From contig CM049313.1 in the NCBI GenBank assembly GCA_026874595.1, positions 51,449,659 to 51,513,658 on the forward strand: a stretch of DNA of 64,000 nucleotides, given 5' to 3'. Below, one piece after another: positions 10,976-22,879 of the stretch (its first letter is position 1; every line of letters starts with the position of its first letter). Below the pieces are notes generated by a model that saw only the letters and a program-made list of their open reading frames with translations, searched no databases and was not told where the DNA came from. A program made the translations under genes and the position numbers. This stretch comes from Sipunculus nudus. Lineage: Eukaryota > Annelida > Sipuncula > Golfingiida > Sipunculidae.

Positions 10976-12368
10976 CAGACATTATGGAAAGTAGTATTTT
11001 GTGTGTTTTTTTATGATTGATTTCCAAAACTTACACCAGGAAGATTTTTAAATAGAACCCTGTAATCAAGTTCACAATAGATAGTGGGTATATGTAAATA
11101 TATAAATGTCCCTCAGTGATTGACATGAATCTTGTAAACTGGTAAAGTTTGAATTCTGTACACAGCTTACTTTATCTACACTCTTACACTGGTCAAAATA
11201 AATGTTATTGAACACTTCGAAAGAAAAATGACCTGCCGAAGATTTCAGTCCATGTGTCACCATTTTAAACTTTTCCCACGTAAATTTTTATATGGCATGT
11301 TTGATGTTCACGGAACCAAATGTGAAATAAAGACTTCACACTAAATAAAACACGTGCTAAAGTACAATTATAAAATATGTCGATTGATAAATTTGAGTAC
11401 CAGCAATATAGTACTCTTAAGCTATAAATGTTATCATACCAAGGAGAGCACTGTTTCGTGTATCAAGTTTCAGGTCTGAACCAGCAAAACTCCACTCTCT
11501 TTGGGTAGGTCTGATTACATTCTTGACCCCTGCCAACCACAAGCCTGGTGTTGAAACTCAGCAAACCGTGCTGAACCAAGGAGTGGTTAGGCGAAAGTAG
11601 AATGAAATATATGACCTCTGTGCAAGCAATATAAAACATCTACAAAACGATTTCTGTATGTAGGAAAGAGATGACGGGCTATTTTAACTAATATTCTGTT
11701 GTATACATAAAACCCAAATTCAATCTTCTTAGGCAAATCACCTAACAGTTTACATAGGTGGAAGATGCATTTTTCAGTAGTATTTTAAAGTATTTTAAAC
11801 TGCTCAAAACTTGAAACTGCATAGACATGACAAAGGCGTGAGTAAGCCGTGCGGGTGCCGGTAAGCACCGTTGTGGCTATCAGGGAATCGTAGTTAAACC
11901 TATTCATGTGGCACCGGCGCCCTCTTTGGGCCAAAGTTACACGACTTCAAATGTACTATATCCCTACTTGAACCGTAAACAGCCCATAAAAGGACCGTAT
12001 TAAAACCTCAGAAGGACTGTCAGCACAGATTTTTTTGCGGTGGCGATAACGTACTGTGGCTTTTATGCATTTTCACAAAACTCACCATAACTATTTACCA
12101 ACAGAACATCTCGCCTTAGTTCAATTATGGGCAACATCCTTGCATATTTTATAAGGTCACGGGTCATAAACTACTTTGTGGTGTCGCGATAACTTACGAT
12201 GAATATGAAGGGTTTAGATAAATCACACCAGAAATGGTTATAAATAGAATATCTCGCTATGATTTCCAGCAAAATCCATGCATATCTAATTAGGTAAGAG
12301 GTCACCGCATTTCGAAAGCACCTCGTCGACTTAAAAAACACCCGATGGATTTTCATGAAACTCATTAT
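10976..12368. other. Intergenic spacer, no gene seen
   Basis: AT-rich with no supported coding region. Around 12040-12330 there is a weak internal duplication of about 165 bp (GTGGCGATAAC...AACATCTCGCC against GTGTCGCGATAAC...AATATCTCGC), suggesting an old tandem repeat. Confidence 0.5.
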
Positions 12369-12627
12369 CAGGGGCGTCAATATAGGGGGGATGGGGTATA
12401 TACCCCCCACTTTTTGGCAAGGGGGGAAGGTCAGTTTTATCATCCCCTACTTTTCAGAGAATAATATTATAATATTGCAAATGAAATATATTAATAAATA
12501 GAATTAAAGACTTTGGATCTATTTTCTAAAAATGTTATATATAAACCTTGCTTAGAATATACAGAATAACTTATTTTCTAAAATATTATAATTATTTCAA
12601 ATATGATTAAGTATATATATATAATAA

Positions 12628-12667
<40 letters not shown>

Positions 12668-12721
12668 GAATAAGTCACTCAGAGACGCTGAAAAAGGTAT
12701 ATATAATTATGTGTGTGTACA

Positions 12722-12767
<46 letters not shown>

Positions 12768-12813
12768 AAGTCATCCCCCCCCCCCCACACTGGAAGAAAA
12801 ATTGACGCCACTG
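12369..12813. mobile_element. hAT-like MITE, 445 bp, with 8-bp target duplication
   Basis: Starts CAGGGGCGTCAAT and ends ATTGACGCCACTG, an imperfect inverted pair. Flanks are CTCATTAT (12361-12368) and CTCATTTT (12814-12821), matching at 7 of 8 positions: the 8-bp duplication typical of hAT elements. The interior is AT-rich with two (TA)n tracts (12630-12664, 12728-12766) and a 12-C run. A 3' fragment recurs at 47694-47806 and a 5' fragment at 39810 onward. Confidence 0.75.
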
Positions 12814-12929
12814 CTCATTTTACATATCCACCAAAAGAATGTCTCACCTGAACTACCTTCTCATAAAAAATCACGCATATTCAATGAGGTCTAAGGTCAC
12901 AAGAAACACGACGGGCGTATTATGCACGT

Positions 12930-13470
12930 TTGAAATGCTCTTGTTAGGCTATAAAATGACATTCGATTATGTATGTCTGACATTTACTTAGAAAAAGCTA
13001 AGATGAAAATTGAACGCACCAGTGAGTAGAGCTGTAACTTGTATTATAAGTGGCCGACTTAATGTGTAAGGTAACTCGTGTACGGACTCTTTGCTGCCAA
13101 GCTGCGTGTGAAGGAGGCAGGGGTACGTAAATAGCCCCTGTAACCTATATTCTGAACATAGCGCATTACGAGCGCCATTGTATGCAGGGCCTAGACAGGA
13201 AACAACCAGTAGACCTTCACTGCATCAAACGGATACACTGAGCACGGTCCATCTAAGGTCGGTTTTGCCGTTAATGATCATGGAAGATTATGCTAGAAGG
13301 AGTCAAAGGGTTCCAAGACTTAATATCGCTCACGGACCTGAGGAAATCCCTCTTTTATCAAATATACGTTCCAAAAAAATATGTATATGTTTTAACGGTT
13401 TTCAGGTTCTTGTGTTTAGGGTTAGTGATTTGGTAAGGAGAAGTATTAGAAGAATCGATGAAGTATAGCT
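12930..13470. repeat. Dispersed repeat shared with FAXC spacers (44.4-44.9 and 60.7-61.15 kb)
   Basis: Segments CAGGGCCTAGACAGGAA, the GATACACTGAGCACGGTCCA block, TCTAAGGTCGGTTTTGC and the preceding ACTCTTTGCTGCCAAG region align in the same order with 44420-44870 and 60720-61150. No ORF of note. It is either a mobile element or a remnant of an older FAXC-unit duplication. Confidence 0.65.
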
Positions 13471-13485
13471 TTCTGAAATTGGAAA

Positions 13486-14726
13486 CAAATATGAGATGAC
13501 TGAAAGTCATCTATATATGCTATAGCGATCACTCTTTGTCAGTCGTCCGTCTGTCAGTCTGTCCGTCCATCAGTTAACAGAGCACAAATCGTAACCACAG
13601 AATCTAGAAACGTCTATCTAAAGATAGCGGGAGGACAATAAAAAAATTCTCCTTGAACACCTGAAATTAGCTCGCTGTGACCTCCATTCACCTTCAAATG
13701 AAGGAACGTCCTAGACCTAACCGTAACCGTTTCACCTAGAACTTTCTAATTGTACATCCCGGGAGGTCATAGGCAAATCTCCTTGGAAACTTAAATATAA
13801 GTCATGCAGAATAATATACTGCTAGTAATTTGCCGACAACATGAATTTGAGCACCCAGGCAGTCAAATCAGACCGTGCACAAATTGAATCCATACACCAT
13901 AGAATTGTCTAGATTATGTCCATGGTTCTGGACGAATCTCCTTGGAAAGCTGAAAGTATGTCATGGTGACCCATATTCTGCGAGCCATTGACCAAACCCA
14001 TAACTTTAAGCATGCAGGGAGTTCCAGCACGAGACTGGCCATATATGGGATTAAGAGCACCAAGACAACTAGACAGAGCACAAAACTTTACTGTTGGACC
14101 TATAATGTTCTCAAATAACATCTAAGACGTCCTTGGCAAGTGTCCTTTGAATCCTGAAATAAGGGCACTGTAACCTATATTATGTGTGCTACCGGCAGAA
14201 AATCTATTATTGAGCACGCAGAAAACAAATGGACATTAGTCGTAGCATTTTACCTAAAAACTACTAACTTAGCATCTAGGGAGTTTCTGATATAACCATC
14301 CTGGGAACCTTAAATAAGGTTGCTATTATCCGTTTTCTAAGGACATGATTTGGAGCACTCTCATTCTACCCATATAAATAAAAGTTCCTTGATATGTTTT
14401 ATCAGATCGTAACTACAATTAATAATAACCTATATTATGTGTGCTACCGGCAGAAAACCTAATATTAAGCACACTGAAAACAAATGGACATTAGTCGTAG
14501 CATTTTACCTAGAAACTACTAACTTAACACCTAGGGAGTTTCTGATATAATCATCCTGGAAACCTTAAATAAGGTTGCTATTATCCGTTTTCTAAGGACA
14601 TGATTTGGAGCACTCTCATTCTACCCATATAAAAGTTCCTTGATATGTTTTATCAGATCGTTACTACAATTAATATTACATGCATAACCTAAATGTGAAA
14701 TTCAGATAAGCATGGCCCATAGGCTA
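13486..14726 (+). mobile_element. Pearl-like / Helitron-like non-autonomous element with tandem core
   Basis: Begins near the palindrome ATGACTGAAAGTCAT, followed by GTCCGTC-rich sequence and the phrase CACAAATCGTAACC. The body consists of diverged units of about 155-165 bp carrying 'cctgaaat...ggtcatggtgacctat'. It ends in GGCCCATAGGC-TACTAG followed by T. A second, longer copy lies at 16560-18748. Internal tandem cores of about 160 bp are described for bivalve 'pearl' elements and for HINE/Helentron relatives; the hairpin plus CTAG end supports the latter. Confidence 0.55.
14171..14674. repeat. Tandem duplication, about 252-bp unit, within the pearl-like element
   Basis: 14171-14423 and 14424-14674 are nearly identical (for example ATTATGTGTGCTACCGGCAG and AAGTTCCTTGATATG in both). 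The first copy has an extra AAAT in the CATATAAATAAAAG segment. High identity points to a recent event. Confidence 0.85.
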
Positions 14727-15179
14727 CTAGTTTATTATTCAATATCATTGGGATTTTAATTGACACTTGGACAGGGTCATGAATGCATTTTTGCATTAAT
14801 ATTTTTATCATCTGTGAAGATATATGGACTAAGAGGATTATTGCTAATTCAACCAAGTATATAAGCCATATCTCTGTATTATTGTTCTTATTTTATTTTT
14901 TATGAATTGGTCGAAACTTTTTTAAGGCCTTGTTAACATATATCTGAAAATGGATATATTGATATTGGGAAGGTCCAGTTCACTTAACGTACTACAGGAG
15001 TGATGTACACGCACTGTTAGCGGTGTGAATGTGCATCAGCTAGACAGTTCTAAAAAACGTAGACACGGTGTTCGCATTCTTATTAATGTACATGTATTTA
15101 TTTTAATGAGCGTTGCGTGTACAGACAAATGTAAGTAACTGTGGATGCACATTGCGTTAAATCTGGCAGTACAAAGATG

Positions 15180-15800
15180 AGAATTGACGAACACCATATA
15201 AAAACATCAGTTGACATGATTCAGGGTTGTAGACAGCTAGGACTGTGATGCCAATTCGCTGCGTCTTAAATCCAACTATTCACCTGTCTTATTTGTAGAA
15301 TTATGTGATTTCTGCCAACACTACGGGAACATTAATTAACTTTAGGTTATTATGGTAAAAGATATTTATACCACTCCTGTGACGGTTATATTAACCTTTT
15401 CATAAACCAGCTGTTATTAAACAGCTAATTGTCATTGCAAGACGTGTTTAGGTAATAAACACCTGCATACAAACAAAACGGACAGCTTGTGCTCCCGGTT
15501 GACCTTTTTGGCTTGTAGAGTTGTAGGGAGAACTGTGATGCCACTTCGCTGGTCATAAAAGCAAAGCATTTACCTGCCTCATTTGTAGACTTTATGTGAT
15601 TTCTGCCTTACCCTGCGCGTACAATAATGAACGGTTTACTCTAAAGTTATTCTTCAAGAAGTTATTCTTGATAAGAAAGGTTCTTATAGTACCCCTGTGA
15701 CGGTGGTATTGGCTTTTCATATACAAGCTGTTAGTAAGCACGGTACATGTCCTTGTTGGACATGAATAAAGGTAACAAGGCCCCGCATCTGTAATGAACA
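15180..15800. repeat. Dispersed repeat, two diverged tandem copies, third copy at 46740-47090
   Basis: Segment 15210-15470 (GTTGACATGATTCAGGGTTG, CTGCGTCTTAAA, ATTATGTGATTTCTGCC, GTGACGGTTATATTA) recurs diverged at 15515-15800 and better conserved at 46755-47090. The latter is in the spacer upstream of FAXC copy 2. No protein recognised. Confidence 0.7.
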
Positions 15801-15992
15801 CGTGGATATACGCATAATGGACAACGTGACGCTTTCGTTTAATTGTTTATTAAAGGTCAAAATCAATGAACTACTTTTATTTAGAAGACGTCAGATATCA
15901 GAATGGGCCCCTTACGATCTCGTTAGTGGGTCCCAGTGGAAATCGGTTAGGTTTCAAATTACTCCCCGAGTGAACTGACATCTGTGTATTTA

Positions 15993-15996
<4 letters not shown>

Positions 15997-16042
<46 letters not shown>
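15997..16042. repeat. (TC)n microsatellite
   Basis: About 23 perfect CT repeats. They produce artefactual Leu-Ser and Arg-Glu ORFs on the two strands. Confidence 0.95.
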
Positions 16043-16044
<2 letters not shown>

Positions 16045-16420
16045 ATTTCTTCTCGACATCATGTGGGAGAGTTTCAATGCAGGATTCAGAGGGGGCGATT
16101 TTCATTTTACGATTTCGATGAGATATGACTTGCTCTGTCAATTACTTGCGCAGGACGTCCCCCCACAGTACATGATAAAATGATTCCTTGATTCTCTTTT
16201 TTTGTCATTCTTAAATACGGTCTTCCTGTCGTCGTGAATGAGCATAATGTTAAACATTGTCAAACCCCGTTAATTTCCTACGATTTCCTATACGCTGCGA
16301 TTCTCCACTACAAAAAAAAATCGTCGATTGTGTACACATGCTGCAGCTGACTAAACTCTTCTATGATAAAATAAAAATCGAACAGGAACTTGTAAAAGAA
16401 TTTGATGTAAATCTGTGTTA
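16043..16420. repeat. Dispersed repeat found upstream of FAXC copies 2 and 3
   Basis: Contains TTTCCTATACGCTGCGATT and ACATGCTGCAGCTGACT. The same order of motifs occurs at 61480-61800 (TTTCCTATACGCTGCGACTT, CACGCTGCAGTTTTCTA) and partly at 47815-47910. No coding potential recognised. Confidence 0.65.
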
Positions 16421-18078
16421 GACGGGTTTAAATCGTGAACATATGATCCTACACTCTCTGTGCAGGTGGAGATTGAACCAATTCGGAAACCCGGAAATGC
16501 TAAATAAAATATAAGATGGTACACAATCGTTTCGATTAGTTTTGAATCATGTACATTTTTAGCTAAGCTGACTGAAAGTCATCTTAGCTGTAGCATAAAC
16601 CTTTTGTCCGTCGTCCGGTTGTCCGTAAACAAGGCACAAATCGTAACCGCTAGGCGTAAAAACTTCCAAGTGTACACCTAAGAGGCCCTTAAAAATCTCT
16701 TTAGAAACCTGAAATGAGCTCACTTCGACCTATATCCTCCGAGATATGGGAATCCAATACAATGCATAGATGGCCATGACTCTTCCCAAGTATAATGATC
16801 ATGAAGTATTTCATCATTGCCTGAAGACTGGTGGCGCCACCTGTATTTTTTTTCAAATTTTTACGCATTATTTTCTCTAATTTTATTTTGAGACCTTCAC
16901 ATGAAGTAGTGCGTCCGTTCACTGGACACAAACTGAAACCGTTTGACCTAGAAATATCTGACTGTACATTCAGGGAGGTCCTAGGGAAATCTGTTGACTC
17001 CTGAAATTAGGTCATGGTGATTTACTTTGCACTTCGGGCCATAAAAATGATTTTGAGTACCCAGTTAGTGATGTGTGGCATAATTTGTATACGCTATCCT
17101 TAGATTTTTCTAACGTAATTTCCAGGAAAATCATGGTCAAATTTCCATGTGAACCTTAAATAAGGTCATGGTGACCTATTTTCTGCAAGCAGTCAGAAAG
17201 GGAGGGGGGGTCTACTATAGCACCTATGATCTTCCAACTTGACATCTATGGAGGTTGACAACTCCCTGGACCCTAGAAACTAGGTCACTGTAACCCTAAT
17301 TCATTGTGTTACGGAGTCTGTTATTGCACCTAAGAGTTATTTATAGTTTGTTAGAAAAGCTCCTGAATCCGATTCATTAATTCCTTGATTGCCATGATTC
17401 TGTTCTTGCAAATTGATCATGGAACCTTTCATCAGTTCATGAAGACTGGTGGCGCCACCTTTTTCCTTACTTTAACATATTTTTATCTCTTTTTTGAGTC
17501 TGTTAAATCAAGCAGTCCTTCCATTAAAAGGACACACGTCATAACCGTTAGAACTAGAATTTTTTTCTCTGTATATTGGGATTTCCTAGGCAAAATTCCT
17601 TTGATTCCTGAAATTAGGTCACATTGACCTATATTTATCGAACTACTTGACAAAAACATAATTTTGAGCACCCACTGAGTCTACATGGGAACAAATTGTA
17701 TCAATTTTACCTAAAAAACTTCAAATTTGATGTAAATCCGGGAGGGTTCCTCTAAAAAGTTCCTAGAAACCTGAAATAATGTCACTATGACCTATATTGC
17801 GCGAGCTAAGTGAAAGAACAGGATATAAAGCACTATTAATCAGATGTTCACAAATTTTAGAAGTTGGATGAAGAATTTTCTAAATTACCATCCAGGGAGT
17901 TCATGGTTAACTCTGAGAAAGCCTAAAGAAGGTACGCTCTTTACACAGCGCTTTAACTATTGGCCTACTCCCTATATCGTAAGCGCTGTTTGTTATGACC
18001 TCGTTTCCTTAATTGCTACACCAGAGGGGAGCACTATATTTTCGTCTAATCAGATGAGACCTTGTGCTGGAAGACACG

Positions 18079-18290
18079 GCCAAGCGAGGAATACACGGAG
18101 CCAATCATGTTCATTTCGTTTTGAGTGACAGCTCATCGCCCCGGTAACCATCTGGACAGGCCACAGACTTAAAGAGAATTGCCCCAGACGTGGTTTGCTT
18201 AGGGCCTTGGGCACATAGGATGCCCGGCCGGTGAGTTGTAATTCAAACGAAACGTAACATCAAGGGCTGCGTGCACACCTCGCTGGCTGG
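18079..18290. mobile_element. Foldback MITE, first copy (second at 45720-45920)
   Basis: The left arm (CCAAGCGAGGAATACACGGA then CATTTCGTTTTGAG) is the imperfect inverted complement of the right arm (ATTCAAACGAAACGTAACAT then CACACCTCGCTGGCTGG). Arms are about 60 bp. The copy at 45.7 kb has the same arms with higher pairing, showing a dispersed inverted-repeat family. No target duplication could be assigned. Confidence 0.65.
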
Positions 18291-18416
18291 TTTCAGTTCT
18301 GCAGACAACAGACACATGGCTACGCTAACACAGTCATAATGTCATAATTGAATCAGTCGATGATGCGAGAATACGGTGGGGGCAATTAAAATTCGACCGT
18401 TAACTCTCATCAAGCG

Positions 18417-18515
18417 GGAATTGAAGCGCAGCTATGGGCGGAGCCAGGATGCCTGTCGAGTGTTTGTTTATTGGCATCTGGTTGGCTGCTTGTCACATCA
18501 TACGCACGTTTTTTT
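18417..18515. repeat. Dispersed segment shared with 46404-46502
   Basis: GCGCAGCTATGGGCGGAGCC, GTGTTTGTTTATTGGCAT and GTCACATCATACGCAC recur in the same order in the spacer before FAXC copy 2. In both places it follows a copy of the foldback MITE. Confidence 0.7.
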
Positions 18516-18748
18516 TTCAGCGGACAACGAACCGCCATCTGGTGTCTAAATATATCATGAACGGTCAAAGCTGGCATCGTGAAAATCAGTTGCTTCTTTA
18601 GAAGCACAAGATTTTCGCTGCCTCGGGAGCGTAAAAGAAGGTCACTGTAACATTTTTCTAAGTACTATTGGCAAAAGGCATGACTTTGAGCACGTTGCGA
18701 GTCATTTTACCCATTGTTCCTTCAATTCAGCTGAGCGTCATGGCCCAT

Positions 18749-19603
18749 GGGACACTTGTTAAAGTCGGAATGACGGCCTCGCTTTACATAGGTTTAGCCC
18801 ATGCAGCTTCGGGCAAATGTCTCACCTAACTTTCCGTTATGGCGTACGATGTATGATGACACCACACTCTTTCTTTTCGCAAATGTAATAAAAAACCGAA
18901 AAAATTGAACGAAAATATCATTTTTTTCACATATATGTTAGGTTTCAATTTTATTATTTTCTTTGTTATAATACAAATTATATGATAGTAGATAATTGTT
19001 GTAGTTTCTTTATTTCTTAAATGGTTGAATGATAATAAATACAGTTATGCCAATAACCTCGCTTTATTCTTCAATAATACACATATCGGTAGCTCCATCC
19101 TGTACGCTCTCTCCGTGACTCTCGTCACATTTTACTCTTCCCGCAATGCATTAAAATGTGATTGTGTAGGCACTCTCCTAAAAACTAGTATTATGATTTT
19201 TCAATATTCCGACATTTCCATTAAGGTGATCCTCTTCCAGTTTCTCTTGTAACGCCTTCTTTATTAGATATTTAAAGTTTCGGAATTTGTTAAGCTTTTT
19301 AAGAAAAATACCTAATTTGCCAAATGTGATGTTCCATCACAGAGTACGTCATAGTAACAATAAGAATACCGGCCGAGGTCATTCGGACGCTTAACAAAAA
19401 AAAAAACAGGAAAAAAAAACTGTTCCCCCGACATGTTAAACGGAAGGGACTAATTGTAAATTTGATATGATAAATTAAAGGCAAATTTTCCTTCGGAAAG
19501 GCAAAACTAGATTAAGCTATTCCGTTGGAAAGGTTAAAACTTTGAAGGATTAGGAACTGTGTAAGAACGAATTAAATTAAATAATGTTTTCCAAACGCAT
19601 ATA
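18749..19603. other. Intergenic stretch, nothing recognised
   Basis: AT-rich, with T-rich and A-rich runs. No ORF with a domain, TIR or repeat relationship was noticed. Confidence 0.5.
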
Positions 19604-20911
19604 CAGTGGAACCCCACAATTACGACCACCCTGGGGACTGAGCAAAGTGGTCGTAATTTGGGGGTGGTCGTATTTGTGAAACTCTTACCGTGGTCGCATA
19701 TAACACGCTGATATTTAATGTGTATCACAGTTTATCTATTACATCTCTTTAATGTGAACTATAACAAAATATTTTACTTAGCGGAGCATCCTTATTATGA
19801 TTTTTGTGTGTGTGTGTAGCTGAACATATTTATTCATGATAAAAATTAATATACATGTACACATACGTAGTGACTGATGATTAACAAATAATAACACTAA
19901 GGTAATACGATTACAACCTTCTGAAATTAATATACATGTACACATACGTAGTGACTGATGATTAACAAATAATAACACTAAGGTAATACGATTACAACCT
20001 TCTGAATGCATATTGAACATAATACGTGGTTGTCATATATTTAGCCTTCCGCTTGAGTATATATTGCGTGCACTTGAGTTTTCTCGACGCTAAACGCTGA
20101 GCTATTTGGTGCTGACTGCGCGTGGTGTTGCCGCCTTGATTAATGCCACTTTATTCTTCAAGGAGAGCTCTTTCAGAGGCATGGTTGCCTATAACAGCAA
20201 GCAATTTAAATGCAAACTTAACCAGTAGAGAAATAAACTGACAACGATCTATCAGAAAAGGCAAGTTAATGTAAGGGATTCCCCCCCCCCCCCCCATGCA
20301 AGCTTTATTTATACATTTTACTGACTGCTCAATACTCAATGTCAGTAAGGTATGAACACATTTAGGATTAACTAGTTAGTTAATTTTACCAATGAGGATC
20401 GAACAATATGTGATGAGTTGAAATATTAAGCCCGCAACCCCACACTTAGGGTAGCTGTAATACAGGTGATCGCTGAGGGGCAATTAGCATCTGACCCCAG
20501 GTCAGACCGGCTCATTAAGTAATCAGGATGATGGTTACGCTCTTTGATCTATAACCTACACCTCAACGAGTCTCAGCGAAGACACCGAGTCGAGAAGGTA
20601 TGCGGGACCAGATTAACACTCGGGTTAAGAAACCTTGTTACCCGCTTTGATCTTTCGTTAAGGCGCCTGTGACAAGACGCAGCCATTGACTCGTGACAAA
20701 TGTTGTTTCAGTACTTCTCGGCGGTGGTCGCATTAGCGGGGTCGCATTAGCGCTGGGGCCAGGAAATCTGGTCGTAATTCTGAATTCAGGGGTGGTCGTA
20801 ATTTTGAGTCATTTTTAAACATAAATAAACTAAAAAAAATTCGGGACCAAGCAAAATGGTCGTAATTGTGGGGTGGTCGTAATTGTGGGGAGGTCGCAAG
20901 GCGGGGTTCCA

Positions 20912-20914
<3 letters not shown>
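19604..20914. mobile_element. Pogo/Tc1-like non-autonomous TIR element P1 (1.31 kb)
   Basis: Flanked by TA on both sides. It starts CAGTGGAACCCCACAATTAC and ends GGCGGGGTTCCACTG. Subterminal copies of a 'tggtcgtaattgtgggg' unit occur two to three times at each end, and GGGACTG lies 30 bases from the left terminus. The interior encodes no transposase. It contains a perfect 81-bp tandem duplication and a 15-C run (20281-20295). The CAGTGGAACC cap and TA duplication fit pogo/Tc1-mariner MITEs. Confidence 0.75.
19843..20004. repeat. Perfect 81-bp tandem duplication
   Basis: Two copies offset by exactly 81 bases, both containing ACACATACGTAGTGACTGAT and TAATACGATTACAACCTTCT. I saw no difference between them, so the event is recent or homogenised. 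Confidence 0.9.
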
Positions 20915-20956
<42 letters not shown>

Positions 20957-21007
20957 AAGCAATCTTTACATATTTTTGCACGGTATATCTTTCCAATTGA
21001 TAACATA

Positions 21008-21054
<47 letters not shown>
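20915..21054. repeat. Two (TA)n tracts between P1 and the LTR element
   Basis: 20915-20954 and 21011-21054 are (TA)n, separated by about 56 bases of unique sequence. P1 ends at the first tract and the retrotransposon's left LTR begins directly at the end of the second. Confidence 0.9.
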
Positions 21055-21058
<4 letters not shown>

Positions 21059-21835
21059 ACGTAACCTAATAACAACAGATCACTTAGTCGTGACGAGCAT
21101 AAATTTTTGTTACGGAGATAAATAAAAATCAGATTCTGTAACACTAGGCAGCGTGAAATGTCTAGGGGAATGAATTAAGAAGTCAGTGTTTTTTTTGTTA
21201 TCAAATAATTATAATTTATTCTTAAAAAAACCCTAACATTACAATAAACTAAATCAATACACAGTATAACAATAGTACAGCAGCAAATCAATACACGTTC
21301 ACAGTATAATAAATAAAGTGTACAGTACAAGATCGAGTGTCCGGATCCTAGGCTTTTCTGGATAACACCACTGTCAAAGTTTAATCAGTCCTTTGAAACT
21401 AATAATCCACGTAAACAGTTCAAATATTCCGACGTAAAGCTCTTGTATTAATCCCGAAGGCAAACTGGAGACAGTCCCACTAAATAGAGTTCGTAGAATC
21501 CCTGACACTACTGGAATTATCGCATAGGTCCAAAACTGACTCACACTCTTCCGTGTAAGCTGGAATTTTTCTCTCTCCCTTTCCCAGCTCTAAACCCAGC
21601 CCATATTTATAACTTTTCACCTCAAGTCGAGAACTTTCCATCTCACGAACAATCCAAAAGATGCAACAAGACACACGGTCTCATAGAGCACAAATAGCCC
21701 AGAAAATTCCAGATTAGCACGAACGCTGTGTCTATACACATCAAAGTTCAACCAATGCTGGTTACACCAAGCCAGCACCCGGCCGGGCAAGGTTGCTACA
21801 GCAACGAGCCACGCCCGCGCCGCACGTATCACCCC
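21055..21835 (-). repeat. 3' LTR of the retrotransposon (truncated at its internal edge)
   Basis: Aligns with 27296-28060 over its whole length: AACCTAATAACAACAGATCA near the outer end, AGATCGAGTGTCCGGAT and CCACGCCCGCGCC near the inner end. The last roughly 33 bases of the other LTR (through CTGTAACA) are absent, so a deletion removed the U3 terminus and polypurine tract together with the RNase H region. Confidence 0.85.
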
Positions 21836-21837
21836 CT

Positions 21838-22817
21838 AAAACTGGTGAACTTTGCAGAATTGCTTTCAAATTTTCACACTGAACATTCCATACAAATTTT
21901 TGTTTCTTCTTTAACAAATTAGTCAATGGTTCAGCTTCAGCAGAAAAATTTCCTAAAGTATCAAACCATACCAGGAGAAAGCATTATTTGCATTTTTATT
22001 TTCTGGTCAAGGAAATGGCACTTATTTTAGCATCAACAGGTTTTACTTGACCCTCTCCTACAATATGATCCAAAAATGTTACTTGTGCATGACAAAACTC
22101 AGATTTGACTAAGTTGACGGTCAGACGTGCTTCGCTGAGTCTTTCAAAGACACCGCGAAGAATTTGCAGATGTTTCTCCCAGGTGTCGCAGTACACGATG
22201 AGGTCATCAATATATGCGTCGCAGCCCTGAATGTCCTTGACAACCATATGGATGAGGCGCTGGAAGGTGGCTGGCGAGTTCTTCATGCCAAACGGCATAA
22301 CTTTATACTGGTACAGTCCTTGCGGCGTCACAAATGCGGACACCAATTTCGCTCATTCTGTCAGCGGAACTTGCCAGAATCTTTTTAGCAAGTCAAACTT
22401 GGAGACATATCTGGAGTAACTGACTCTATCAATTAAATCATCGATCGTCGGAATCGGGAACGTGTCAGTCTTTGTCAGGTTTTGGCACAAGATACACGGT
22501 GAACTCCAGTTACTTTTACTAGGTTCAATAAAATCATTGTCCAGCAAATATTGAACCTCATCTTGAAGATACTTTTGCTTTTCTGGATTCAGTCTACAAG
22601 GATGCTGCTTGACTGCGCTTACCTCGCCAACATCTACATCATGGCACAATATATTAGTTCTCGTTGGAATGTCACTAAACAAATGTTCATAATTCTGCAG
22701 CAGGTTCTTGAGGTCTTGTTGTTGTTGTGCGGTAAGGCGTGACAACTTGGCATGCAGGTTCTTAAGCACGTCTGAGTTTTTAGTGGTTCTGTTCCACACT
22801 GAATGTCCACATCGCAC
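21838..22817 (-). pseudogene. Reverse transcriptase (palm to connection), broken
   Basis: On the minus strand: HDVDVG, RLNPEKQKYLQDEVQYLL and NWSSPC (fingers), a deletion of roughly 20 residues between SPCIL and TKTDTFPIP, YVSKFDLLKRFWQVPLTE, then an in-frame TGA near 22353, then FVTPQGLYQYKVMPFGMKNS and the catalytic YIDD (22203-22214). After a frameshift near 21990, connection-domain sequence continues to SSPVL at about 21838, where it joins the LTR. No RNase H follows. Family: Ty3/gypsy RT. Confidence 0.85.
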
Positions 22818-22879
22818 TTATTATCAGCATCTACCTTAACTGGATCAGGGTCAGTTTTTACAAAATTAACAGCAGTAGC

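Larger units (their letters stand above)
16560..18748 (+). mobile_element. Pearl-like / Helitron-like element, longer copy
   Basis: Starts near GCTGACTGAAAGTCATC, has GTCCGTCGTCCGG and CACAAATCGTAACC as at 13.5 kb, then many diverged units of about 155-165 bp with 'gaaccttaaataaggtcatggtgacctat'. It ends TTCAATTCAGCTGAGCGTCA, TGGCCCATGGGACA, CTTG. Several ORFs of about 60-95 codons fall in it but change frame from unit to unit and match nothing, so I do not call them. A foldback MITE (18079-18290) is nested inside. Confidence 0.5.
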
